Below, in pieces: positions 53,847-62,248 of a DNA stretch of 64,000 nucleotides. The stretch lies in the NCBI RefSeq assembly GCF_018732085.1, contig NZ_CP076103.1, positions 4,712,001 to 4,776,000 of the forward strand. The letters run 5' to 3'. Source of the stretch: Lysobacter capsici. GTDB lineage: Bacteria > Pseudomonadota > Gammaproteobacteria > Xanthomonadales > Xanthomonadaceae. The notes under the pieces are model-generated. The model was not told the origin of the DNA. It did not search any database and was given only the letters and a program-made list of their open reading frames with translations. Position 1 is the first letter of the stretch. Every line of letters starts with the position of its first letter. A program made the translations under genes and the position numbers.

Positions 53847-53981
53847 ACTTCGCAAGCTACAACGCAACTGCATTCCTGCGGTCGCGGCTTGCTGCTCACA
53901 ATTCGCGGCTGCGGCTGCGGTCGCGGCTCTCGCCTGTTACCTCGTGCTTCGAAACTACGATTAGACCGCACCACCCCAAGC

Positions 53982-54009
53982 CGTCATCCCCGCGAAGGCG
54001 GGGATCCAG
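53982..54009. repeat. Solo 28-bp dRS3-like arm
   Basis: CGTCATCCCCGCGAAGGCGG followed by GGATCCAG, identical to the left arm at 59875-59902. Confidence 0.85.
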
Positions 54010-54388
54010 GGCTTCACCGCGACAGATGCGCGAAGCCGACCAAACGCACGTGCCTCCGGCCAACCGCCCGCGAATCCCGAAGTCTCTTGTGGGAGGTGCT
54101 TCAGCCCCGACGCTTTCGTCTCCGATGAAGCAGTCATACGGCGAACAGCCCACCACCCGATTCCCCGAAAAATCCGGACACCCTCGACGCGCCCAGAACC
54201 GCGCCGCCCCGCCCACCACCATTCACCCCAAAGGTCCGCTCCAAAGCCGCCGCCGCTCACATAAGCGCGAAGCGCAATAAGCGCGAACGATGACACCGCC
54301 GCGATCCGCGCGCGCAGTCACGGTCGCGGCCGGGGCCGGCTTCTAGATTCCCGCCACGCCCGACGTGGGCGATCACCCGGGAGTCGGT

Positions 54389-55585
54389 ATGAATCGATCG
54401 TCATGGTTCCTGGCGCTGAGCCTCGCGCTCGCGCCTTCGCTCGCCGCCTACGCGGCGCCACCACGGGTCACCAGCGGCCTGGTCGGCGAGTGGCATCTGG
54501 ACCTGTCGGGCAACACCGCCTACGACACCAGCGGCAACGCTCGCAACGGCACCGTGCTCGGCGGCGCCGCGTCGTCGTGGGGCTGGCTGGGCACGGCGGC
54601 GGACCTGAGCGGCGGCAAGTACGTGGAAGTGCCGAATTCGTCGAACCTGAACTTCGGCACCGGCAGCTTCACCCTTGCCGCGTGGATCCGCATGGCCGCG
54701 CCGACCTCCTCCGGGGTCAAGACCCTGATCGAGAATCGCGGCGGCGGCAGCGGTCGCGGTTATGCGTTCGGCGTCGACCAGGGCCGCAACGTGTTGCTGC
54801 AGCTCAACGACGGCACCACCTGGGCCAACTACGTCTCCGACGGCAGCCTGGCGATGTCGCCCAACCGCTGGCACCACATCGCCGCGGTGGTCAATCGCAG
54901 CAGCGCGCCGTACACGATCTCGTTCTACATCGACGGCCAGCGCACCACCACCCAGCCCTCGCCGATGCTGGCCAACATCGACAACACCGCGCTGCCGTTC
55001 CAGATCGGCGGGCACATGAATATCCCGTCTTACCGCTTCAACGATCGCGCCGACGAAGTGCTGGTCTACAACCGCGCATTGACGGCCGACGCCAGCGGCG
55101 GCTTGGGCGACATCATGGCTCCGGGACGCACCACCTTCCAGCCGACCTACTGGAACGATGGCAGCACCCGCCAGCGCAACAACAACTGCTACAACTACGC
55201 CAACGCGCGCGCCACCAACACCTTCGCCCAGCCCGGCCGCGCCGCCGGTTCGATGTACAGCTCGCTGACCTGCACCGCGGTGCATGCCGCGGCGGTGCGC
55301 GACGGCCTGGAACCGGTCGCCGACACGCTGATCAACGCCAGCAGCTACAAGAACATCGCCGCGCTGGTGGTCGGACCGAATTACGACTATCACTGGTACC
55401 GTCGCGACAGCAACGGCAAGTGGACCCACAAACCCGGCGGCACCGCCGCAACCAACCGCGACAATTCCGGCAACGAGATCACCGACCCGCGCACCGCCAA
55501 TCGCGGCGCCTACACGGATTTCTGCGGATTCTTCCGCGTGTGGTCCGACAGCATCGAGGGCAGCGGCCATGAACAGATCAACTAA
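54389..55585 (+). CDS. Secreted LamG-domain protein with C-terminal Cys/His domain
   Basis: 398 aa from ATG 54389 (GGGAG 5 nt upstream). Signal peptide FLALSLALAPSLAAYA. Residues about 30-225 form a LamG/concanavalin-like domain (GLVGEWHLDLSGNTAYDTSG; SFTLAAWIRM; RWHHIAAVVNR; FNDRADEVLVYNRAL). Residues about 240-398 are a second domain with NNNCYNYANA (Cys267), PNYDYHWYRRD (His335), GKWTHKPGGT (His347) and FCGFFRV; the order Cys, His and a G-x-W-T-H-K-x-G loop suggests a papain-like or NlpC-like fold, but I cannot name it. Its stop is 52 bp before a small secreted partner gene. Confidence 0.85.
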   Translation: MNRSSWFLALSLALAPSLAAYAAPPRVTSGLVGEWHLDLSGNTAYDTSGNARNGTVLGGAASSWGWLGTAADLSGGKYVEVPNSSNLNFGTGSFTLAAWIRMAAPTSSGVKTLIENRGGGSGRGYAFGVDQGRNVLLQLNDGTTWANYVSDGSLAMSPNRWHHIAAVVNRSSAPYTISFYIDGQRTTTQPSPMLANIDNTALPFQIGGHMNIPSYRFNDRADEVLVYNRALTADASGGLGDIMAPGRTTFQPTYWNDGSTRQRNNNCYNYANARATNTFAQPGRAAGSMYSSLTCTAVHAAAVRDGLEPVADTLINASSYKNIAALVVGPNYDYHWYRRDSNGKWTHKPGGTAATNRDNSGNEITDPRTANRGAYTDFCGFFRVWSDSIEGSGHEQIN

Positions 55586-55637
55586 GCATCGACCGGCTGC
55601 ACGCGCCTCATCCCAGTTCGCGGCCCACGGAGGATCC

Positions 55638-56117
55638 ATGTCCCAGCGCTCGCTCAAAACCTTGTTCGCCGGCCTGTTGCTGCTGGCAGCGCCCGCCTTC
55701 GCCCTGGCCGCCGACGCGCCCGGGGTGAAGATCACCTACCTGGTCTATTCCGGCCGCCCCGACCCGACCATCACCGTGACCGACGCGGCTTCGCTGCGCG
55801 CGATCGAAACGCGCCTGGCCGATGCGCTGGCCGCGCCCGCGCAATCGGGCGCCGCGCCCGATCCGGTGCTGGGCTACAACGGCATCCTGATCGAGCACGT
55901 CGGCGGTTCCAGTGCGAAGGCCAAGCCGCAGCCGTTGGTGATCAAGGGTCGGCAGGTTCGTATCGATACCGCACCGGCAACCGAGTTGAAGTCGGCGACC
56001 GCCTCCACGCGCACCTCGGCAGCGGCCGGGGACCTGGAGGCGATGTTGCTCAAGCTTGGGCAGAAGCGGGGTGCGTTGGATGTTACGACGTTGAACGTGT
56101 TGCTCGACGGGCGCTGA
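55638..56117 (+). CDS. Secreted protein of unknown function, partner of the LamG protein
   Basis: 159 aa from ATG 55638 (GGAGG 5 nt upstream). Signal peptide TLFAGLLLLAAPAFALA. The mature part contains ITYLVYSGRPDPTITVTDAA, GYNGILIEHVGG and PLVIKGRQVRID, beta-rich by eye, and an Ala/Thr-rich middle. It is in one transcript with the LamG protein, closed by a terminator. No recognised family. A role as inhibitor, chaperone or binding partner of the LamG-Cys/His protein is possible but unproved. Confidence 0.8.
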   Translation: MSQRSLKTLFAGLLLLAAPAFALAADAPGVKITYLVYSGRPDPTITVTDAASLRAIETRLADALAAPAQSGAAPDPVLGYNGILIEHVGGSSAKAKPQPLVIKGRQVRIDTAPATELKSATASTRTSAAAGDLEAMLLKLGQKRGALDVTTLNVLLDGR

Positions 56118-56142
56118 GGTCCGGGGTTTCGTTTGCTATGCG

Positions 56143-56182
56143 GCCCTCTCTCGCGCAGGCGAGGGAGGGCTGTTTTGTTTTT
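56143..56182 (+). terminator. Rho-independent terminator
   Basis: Stem GCCCTCTCTCGC / GCGAGGGAGGGC (one G-T pair), GCAG loop, then TGTTTTGTTTTT, ending the LamG operon. Confidence 0.93.
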
Positions 56183-56371
56183 GGGGATTGCAGCTGCGTG
56201 CTGCCGCTGTGAGGCCGCGAGCGGTGATGGGTGTTATTGCGGTTGCTTGCGCGTCGGGGTGTTCGTGCGTGCGCTCGATTTCATGTGGATGCTGCGGTTA
56301 GGCCCTGGATTCTCGCCTTCGGGAATGACGGCTTGAGGAATTCGAGGTGATGCAACCTTCGTCGTCGTCGC

Positions 56372-57003
56372 AATGGCGCGGTCGCGGCTTGCGCCGCTCC
56401 TACAGGGAGGCCATGCGGCTTTCGCCTGAAGTCTTGCAGTTCATCCAGCGCTGCGAGGCAACGCACTTGCGAGAACAACAGCACACCCGCAGGGCGGCGC
56501 ACATGGATGTGCGCCGTGCGCCACCGAGACAGGATGTCTCGTGTGGCGCATGCCTGCGTCTGCTCCGCACGCGCGGGCTCTTGATCCACAAAAAAGCGTT
56601 TTTCTTTGGTTACCTTTCTTTTGTCGCTTTAGACAAAAGAAAGTGACCCGCCGCTTTAGTGGCGGAAGCTTTTGATCCTGCTTGCAGCTTCAAAGCTTTG
56701 AAGCTGTAGAGCCTTTGAAGCCAAAGGCAGGATCAACAGCTTTCGTCCGCAAGCGGCCGAGTTACTTTCTTTTGTCAAAAGCGACAAAAGAAAGGTAACC
56801 AAAGAAAAACGCTTTTTTGTGAATCAAAGGCCCGCAAGAGCGATGCCGACGCAGGCACGCGCCACACGGGACATCCATGTCCCGGTGGCGCGCGACGCGC
56901 ATCCATGCGCGTCGCCCTCCGGGTGTGCTGTTGCTAACGCGAGTTACAAGCCTCGCAGCGCTGGATGGGAGCCGCGACTTCAGGCTCAAGGCAAAAGCAA
57001 AGG
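56372..57003. repeat. Second near-palindromic pair of the hairpin-rich element
   Basis: Left half (about 56372-56680, reverse) and right half (about 56730-57003, direct) around a CAAAGCTTTGAAGC core. Stems: 56496-56515 (GGCGCACAT), 56526-56540 (GAGACA), 56868-56883 (GGGACAT), 56894-56913 (GACGCGCAT). Like the copy at 12130-12818 it holds no credible protein gene. With the (AAGGC) tract it fills the 1,060-bp gap between the LamG operon and the GNAT gene. Confidence 0.87.
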
Positions 57004-57043
57004 CGACGGTTCATGACCGCAGCCGCAGGCAAAATCTAGGCGC

Positions 57044-57108
57044 AAGGCAAGGCAAGGCAAGGCAAGGCAAGGCAAGGCAAGGCAAGGCAAGGCAAGGCAA
57101 GGCAAGGC
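57044..57108. repeat. (AAGGC)13 pentanucleotide tandem repeat
   Basis: Thirteen perfect AAGGC units, 68 bp beyond the stop of the minus-strand GNAT gene. Confidence 0.97.
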
Positions 57109-57176
57109 TCACCCCTCGCGGATAACGATTCAAGCCAAATGAGCGTCGATGCACCAAAGCACCGACCCCACAAACA

Positions 57177-57713
57177 TCATCTCACCGCGTTGCGCCGCAA
57201 GATGAATTCATGATCGCGCGTACTTCCCACGACGAATTCGTACTCGCCCGCCTTCTCGAACCCGTAGCGCCCATAAAACCGCTGCGCACCAAAGTTCTCC
57301 GACCACACCCCGATCCACAAAGTCCGCGGACCATCGCGTTCGAGCCAAGCCAACACCGTGTCGAACAGACGCGCACCCCAGCCGCCGTTCTGCGCCTCGC
57401 GCAATACGTACAAACGCTTCAACTCACCGTCGCCCGGCGCGACCTGCGGATGCGGCAGACCGCACGGCCCAGCCGCGGCGTGGCCGACGACGATGCAGTC
57501 GCGTTCGAGCAGGAAGATCGCGTAGTCCGGGTGCGACAGGATCACGGCCTGCTTCTCGACCGAGTAGCTGTCCTTGAGGAAGAAGGCCAGATCCTCCGGC
57601 GGATACATGTCGCCGAAGGTTTCGACGAAGGTGCGCGCGGCGATGTCGGCCACGGTGGCCGCGTCGGCCACGACGGCGCGGCGGATCGAGAACTGCGGGG
57701 TTTCGCTGGTCAT
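57177..57713 (-). CDS. GNAT-family N-acetyltransferase
   Basis: 178 aa from ATG 57713 with GAGGCG just upstream; the longer frame starts in AT-poor non-conserved DNA. The GNAT fold shows in SIRRAVVADAATVADIAART, then ELKRLYVLREAQNGGWGARL (motif A region, acetyl-CoA site, with QNGGWG in place of the common Q/RxxGxG/A) and WSENFGAQRFYGRYGFEKAGEYEF (motif B). It transfers acetyl groups from acetyl-CoA to an unknown amine. It lies downstream of aspS in the same direction. Confidence 0.92.
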   Translation of the reverse strand: MTSETPQFSIRRAVVADAATVADIAARTFVETFGDMYPPEDLAFFLKDSYSVEKQAVILSHPDYAIFLLERDCIVVGHAAAGPCGLPHPQVAPGDGELKRLYVLREAQNGGWGARLFDTVLAWLERDGPRTLWIGVWSENFGAQRFYGRYGFEKAGEYEFVVGSTRDHEFILRRNAVR

Positions 57714-57877
57714 AACGCCTCGCGTGGAACGACGGTGTGTCGGCGCGGCCATGGACAGGATCAGGTCGAACAGGATCAGGTCGAGCCGCGTCGAACCCGA
57801 TTGCATCGAAGCACCGACCCGGCGCGACGCCGGATCGATGCGCCGATCAGCGCCGGATCAAGCCCGACGCGGCCGGA

Positions 57878-59647
57878 TCAGGCCGGATCCTTCTTCGGCC
57901 GCACCATCACATGCACCTCGGCCAATTGCGCGTCCGGGATCGGCGACGGCGCGCCGGTCATCAGGCATTGCGCGGTGGTGGTCTTCGGGAACGCGATCAC
58001 GTCGCGGATCGATTCGGTGCCGGCCATCAACGCGGCGATGCGGTCGATGCCGAAGGCGATGCCGCCGTGCGGCGGCGCGCCGTACTTGAGCGCGTCGAGC
58101 AGGAAGCCGAACTTGCCCTCGGCCTCTTCCGCGCCGATGCCGAGCAGGTCGAACACCGCCGACTGCATCTGCGGACGGTGGATGCGGATCGAACCGCCGC
58201 CGATCTCGTTGCCGTTGAGCACCATGTCGTAGCCGCGCGACACCGCGGTCTTGGCGTTGGCGCGCAGGTCGGCGATGTCGTCCACCGCCGGCGCGGTGAA
58301 GGGGTGATGCAGGGCCACGTAGCGCTGCGCCTGTTCGTCCCACTCGAACATCGGGAAATCGGTGACCCACAACGGCTTCCAGCCGTCCTGGATCAGGCCC
58401 AGGTCCTTGCCGAGCTTCAGGCGCAGCGCGCCCATGAAATCGCTCGCGGTCTTGTAGTCGGCCGCGCCGAAGAAGATCGCATCGCCGGTCTGCGCGCCGC
58501 TGGCTTCGACGATCTTCGCCAGCGTCGCGTCGTCGAGGAACTTGGCGATCGGCGAGTTGATGCCTTCGCGCCCCTTGCTCGCGTCCTCGACCTTCATCCA
58601 CGCCAGGCCCTTGGCGCCGTACTTGGCGGCGTGCGCGCCAGCCTCGTCGATCTGCTTGCGCGACCAGCCCGCGGCGCCCGGCGCGCGCAATGCGATCACG
58701 CGGCCGTCTTCGTGGTTGGCCCAGTCGGTGAAGACCTTGAACTCGCAGCTCTTGACCAGTTCGGCGATGTCGACGAATTCAAGCTCGATGCGCAGATCGG
58801 GTTTGTCCGAGCCGTAGCGACGCATCGCCTCGGCATAGGTCATGCGCGGGAACTGCGCGTCGAGTTCGACCTCGATGGTTTCCTTGAACACCACCCGGAT
58901 CATGTCCTCGACCGTGTCCTGCACGTCGCGCTCGGACACCCAGGCGAACTCCATGTCGAGCTGGGTGAATTCGAGCTGGCGGTCGGCGCGCAGCGCCTCG
59001 TCGCGGAAGCAGCGCGCGATCTGGTAATAGCGATCGAAGCCGGCCACCATCAGGATTTGCTTGAACAACTGCGGCGACTGCGGCAGCGCGTAGAACTCGC
59101 CCGGGTGCATGCGCGCCGGGACCAGGAAGTCGCGCGCGCCCTCGGGCGTGGCCTTGGTCAGGATCGGGGTTTCGATGTCCTGGAAATTGCGCGCGTCGAG
59201 CCAACGGCGCAGCGACTGCACCAGACGGATGCGCGTGCGCATCATCTTCTGCATTTCCGGACGGCGCAGGTCGAGATAGCGATAGGTCAGGCGGGTTTCC
59301 TCGCCGGCGTTCTCGTGGGCGTGGAACGGCAGCGGCTCGGCCTTGTTGAGCACTTCGATCGAGCTCGGCAGCACTTCGACCTTGCCGCTGCGGATCTTGT
59401 CGTTGGCAGCGCCGCGCGCGCGCACGGTGCCGGTGACGCGCACGCAGCTTTCCACGCTCAGGTCGCTGGCGGTCTTGAACAGCTCGGCCATGTCCGAATC
59501 GACCACGATCTGGACCACGCCTTCGTGATCGCGCAGATCGGTGAACACCACGTGGCTCTGGACGCGATTGGTGTTGACCCAGCCGCACAGGGTGACGGTC
59601 TGGCCGATCAGCGCCTCGTCGACGAGGCCGCAGAAGTGGGTACGCAT
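57878..59647 (-). CDS. aspS: Aspartyl-tRNA synthetase
   Basis: 589 aa, bacterial-type length. N-terminal OB anticodon-binding domain (TVTLCGWVNTNRVQSHVVFTDL), class II motif 2 (ARCFRDEALRADRQLEFTQLD), the bacterial GAD insertion domain (about residues 300-420) and motif 3 (HGGIAFGIDRIAALM). It charges tRNA-Asp with aspartate. The promoter would lie in the 460-bp gap 59648-60108 with the dRS3-like pair, unless it is co-transcribed with fmdB upstream. Confidence 0.98.
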   Translation of the reverse strand: MRTHFCGLVDEALIGQTVTLCGWVNTNRVQSHVVFTDLRDHEGVVQIVVDSDMAELFKTASDLSVESCVRVTGTVRARGAANDKIRSGKVEVLPSSIEVLNKAEPLPFHAHENAGEETRLTYRYLDLRRPEMQKMMRTRIRLVQSLRRWLDARNFQDIETPILTKATPEGARDFLVPARMHPGEFYALPQSPQLFKQILMVAGFDRYYQIARCFRDEALRADRQLEFTQLDMEFAWVSERDVQDTVEDMIRVVFKETIEVELDAQFPRMTYAEAMRRYGSDKPDLRIELEFVDIAELVKSCEFKVFTDWANHEDGRVIALRAPGAAGWSRKQIDEAGAHAAKYGAKGLAWMKVEDASKGREGINSPIAKFLDDATLAKIVEASGAQTGDAIFFGAADYKTASDFMGALRLKLGKDLGLIQDGWKPLWVTDFPMFEWDEQAQRYVALHHPFTAPAVDDIADLRANAKTAVSRGYDMVLNGNEIGGGSIRIHRPQMQSAVFDLLGIGAEEAEGKFGFLLDALKYGAPPHGGIAFGIDRIAALMAGTESIRDVIAFPKTTTAQCLMTGAPSPIPDAQLAEVHVMVRPKKDPA

Positions 59648-59874
59648 GGAAACTCCGAATTGGTCGATCTGTGGATCGTGGGGGGTACAGCAGGCGGGTC
59701 CGGACCGGCCGCGGCGGGTGGCCGGGGGCGATCGCTCAGCGGCCGGGGGCCGGGACCGAGCTGTCTAGAATACTAGACAAAGGCGTATGCGCCTTATGCC
59801 CCGGGCCAAACCAGCTTATCCGCAGGCTCAAGCGATGCTGATGCCCGCGTCCCTGAAGTCGTAGATGTCACGAC

Positions 59875-59959
59875 CGTCATCCCCGCGAAGGCGGGGATCC
59901 AGAGACTTCAGCGTCATGCCTGGATGAAACCCTGGATCCCCGCCTTCGCGGGGATGACG
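59875..59959. repeat. dRS3-like element with perfect 28-bp inverted arms
   Basis: Arms 59875-59902 and 59932-59959 are exact reverse complements; 29 bp lies between them. The rest of the 461-bp gap 59648-60108 shows no gene. Confidence 0.9.
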
Positions 59960-60108
59960 GCTGGAACCGGCGCGGCTCGTCGCTACGGTAAGCCGGGACG
60001 GCGAGCCAATTAAACGAAACAGGGCGCCTCGCGGCGCCCATCAGGTCGGTGTGGATCGCAGCGGCATCGACCGTGTCGACGGGCCGTAGCGCCCTGCCGG
60101 CGAACCGG

Positions 60109-60471
60109 TCAGCTCGCGCTACCACCACTCGCCGGCTTGCTCGCCGGGGCCGGATCGGCCTTCTTTTCGGACTTGCTTTCCGCAGGCTTGCTCTGTGCCG
60201 GCTTGCTGTCGCCGCCACCGGAGCCCGCCCCGCCCGACGCGGAACCGCCGGAGCTGCCCTCGCCGGCCAGATTGCGCTTCTTGTCGCCGTCCTTCTTGAA
60301 ATCGGTCTCGTACCAGCCGCCGCCGGCCAGGCGGAACTGCGGCGCGGTCAACTGGCGGCCGACCTTTTCGGCGCCGCATTCGGGGCACACGGTCGGGTCG
60401 GCGTCGGACAGCTTCTGCAGGCGATCGAAGCTGTGTCCGCAGGCGCTGCACTGGAAGGCGTAGATGGGCAT
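60109..60471 (-). CDS. FmdB-family zinc-ribbon protein
   Basis: 120 aa. Zinc ribbon CSACGHSF...CPECGAEK (residues 8-34), then LTAPQFRLAGGGWYETDFKK, then a disordered Ser/Gly/Lys/Ala-rich tail of about 50 residues. FmdB proteins are proposed regulators; the function is not settled. It lies directly upstream of aspS in the same direction, a linkage common in this group. Confidence 0.95.
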   Translation of the reverse strand: MPIYAFQCSACGHSFDRLQKLSDADPTVCPECGAEKVGRQLTAPQFRLAGGGWYETDFKKDGDKKRNLAGEGSSGGSASGGAGSGGGDSKPAQSKPAESKSEKKADPAPASKPASGGSAS

Positions 60472-60751
60472 GGCGGTGGGCTGTGTTCGGGAACGACGGA
60501 CTGGCAGTGTGGGGGCGGATCGCGCCGATGCAAGCGCCAGTGGTGGCCGCGACGCGGCCTACGGCCCGGTCGCCCGGCTCAATACGCCGGTTCGACCGGA
60601 CGTTGCGGCACTGCGGGCGGGTCTGGGTGACCACGCAATCCGACCACGGGTACACCGCGCTCGCCTCCACGCGCGCCACCCGTTCGCCGGACCGGCGGTC
60701 ATGGCATTCATGGCGGCCGGTGCGGCCACCGACCGACCGGCCAGCGCACGA

Positions 60752-62008
60752 TCAATGGCCCGGCGGATGCACGCCGGCCGCCGCCGGCATCGCGGTGGGC
60801 TCGGAAACCGTTTGCGGCATCGCGGCCGCTTCGGGCTCGCCGCCGGCCGGGTCCGCGGGCGCCAGCGGATGCTCCTCGACCGGATCGACATCGAACGGAG
60901 AGCGGAACACCAGCGACGGCAGGATCGTGGTCAAGGTCGCATACAGCAGCAACGCGCCGAACCAGACATCGGACAAGGCGAAGCGATCGCGCAGGATCGC
61001 GGCCAGGACCAGGGTGAAGATCAACGTCGGCGCCAGCGCCACCGAGACCCGCAGGCTGGCGCGGTGGTTCTCGCCGAACAGCGCGCGCCGCTGCAACCAG
61101 ACAATGCCGATGCGCAGCGGCAGCACCACCGCGGTCAGCAACAGGCCCAGGCCCAGCGCCTCGAAGCTCAGCGCGCCGCTGGGCACCTTGGTGCCGGCGT
61201 TGAAGAAATAGAACGGCACGAAGAACGACGCGAACAACCGCACCGCGTGTAGATTCTCGTCCGAGGCCAGGCTCGGCATGCGCTCGCGCAGCAATCGCGC
61301 GATCAGACCGGCGACGAACGCCCCGACCAGGTAGTACACACCGAGCTTGGCGGTGGCGAACGCGGCGATCATGCCGACCATCACCAACAGCGAGAATTCC
61401 GAACCCGGCGCATGCGGCACCACCCAACGACCGAGCGCGACGAACACCAGCGGCAGGCCGACCAGCATCGCGATCAACGCGCCCGACGACAGCGCCATGC
61501 GCATCGGGTCGCCGGCCTGAAGCACCACGAACAACGCCACCAGCGCCAGCAACTCTCCGGCGATGGCTTTGCTGGTGACCCAGAAACGCTCCTCCTCGTT
61601 CAAGCCCAGGCGCGAGAGCGTGTCGAGAATGAAGCCGGTGGACGGGGTCAGCAAGGCCAGCGCGAGCAGGCCGGCCGCCTGCCAGCTCATGCCGGCGTAG
61701 CGCCACGCCAGCCAGCCCACGCCGACCAAGGTCGCGCCGCGGATCACCAGGTGCGTCAACAGCGGCCACAAGCCCTTGCGCAGGGCCTTGAGTTCGACTT
61801 CCAGCCCGGCGAACAGGAACAGCGAGGAAATGCCCAAGGTAGCGAGCATGCCGACCACGGTGTCGTGGGATTTCTCGCCCCAGGCCAGCATCGCCACGAT
61901 GCCGAACAGCAGGCAGGTCAACGGCGCGGGAATCTTGAAGCGCTGCAACGCGCGCGGGATGACCAGCAGGCCGAAGATCAGCAGCAGATAAATCAGTTCG
62001 CGGCTCAT
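60752..62008 (-). CDS. CPA2-type cation/proton antiporter
   Basis: 418 aa from ATG 62008 (GGGGGA upstream). About 11-12 TM helices. Family marks: LFLFAGLEVELKAL, ALLTPSTGFILDTLSRLGL, ATAKLGVYYLVGAFVAGL and SFFVPFYFFNAGTKV. There is a short acidic/proline-rich C-terminal tail and no RCK/TrkA-N nucleotide-binding domain. It exchanges Na+ or K+ for protons in the inner membrane; the ion is not determinable from sequence. Confidence 0.92.
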   Translation of the reverse strand: MSRELIYLLLIFGLLVIPRALQRFKIPAPLTCLLFGIVAMLAWGEKSHDTVVGMLATLGISSLFLFAGLEVELKALRKGLWPLLTHLVIRGATLVGVGWLAWRYAGMSWQAAGLLALALLTPSTGFILDTLSRLGLNEEERFWVTSKAIAGELLALVALFVVLQAGDPMRMALSSGALIAMLVGLPLVFVALGRWVVPHAPGSEFSLLVMVGMIAAFATAKLGVYYLVGAFVAGLIARLLRERMPSLASDENLHAVRLFASFFVPFYFFNAGTKVPSGALSFEALGLGLLLTAVVLPLRIGIVWLQRRALFGENHRASLRVSVALAPTLIFTLVLAAILRDRFALSDVWFGALLLYATLTTILPSLVFRSPFDVDPVEEHPLAPADPAGGEPEAAAMPQTVSEPTAMPAAAGVHPPGH

Positions 62009-62248
62009 GGGCCGTCCCCCCGTAGCGATTACGTGGCGGGACGATAGACGGGCGCATGTGGAGGCGACGACAAGTCGCACGTGGACACCATCGGCGGCCT
62101 CGTGGTTGCGCAGTGATTGTCAGATCGCGGTCGCGGCTCACGCCGCCGCTGCAAGCAGCGGCGCACGTTCGTTTCTACCTGCGAAGGTGGCGCGAGCCGC
62201 CACCACCCAACTACGACGCATCGATAACGTCGCGACCTACGACGCGAC

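Noticed and set aside
57044..57108. CRISPR-like array at the AAGGC tract and at the 20209 array
   Set aside because: Pentamer units without spacers in one case, and 112-bp palindromic REP units with near-identical spacers in the other; no cas genes.
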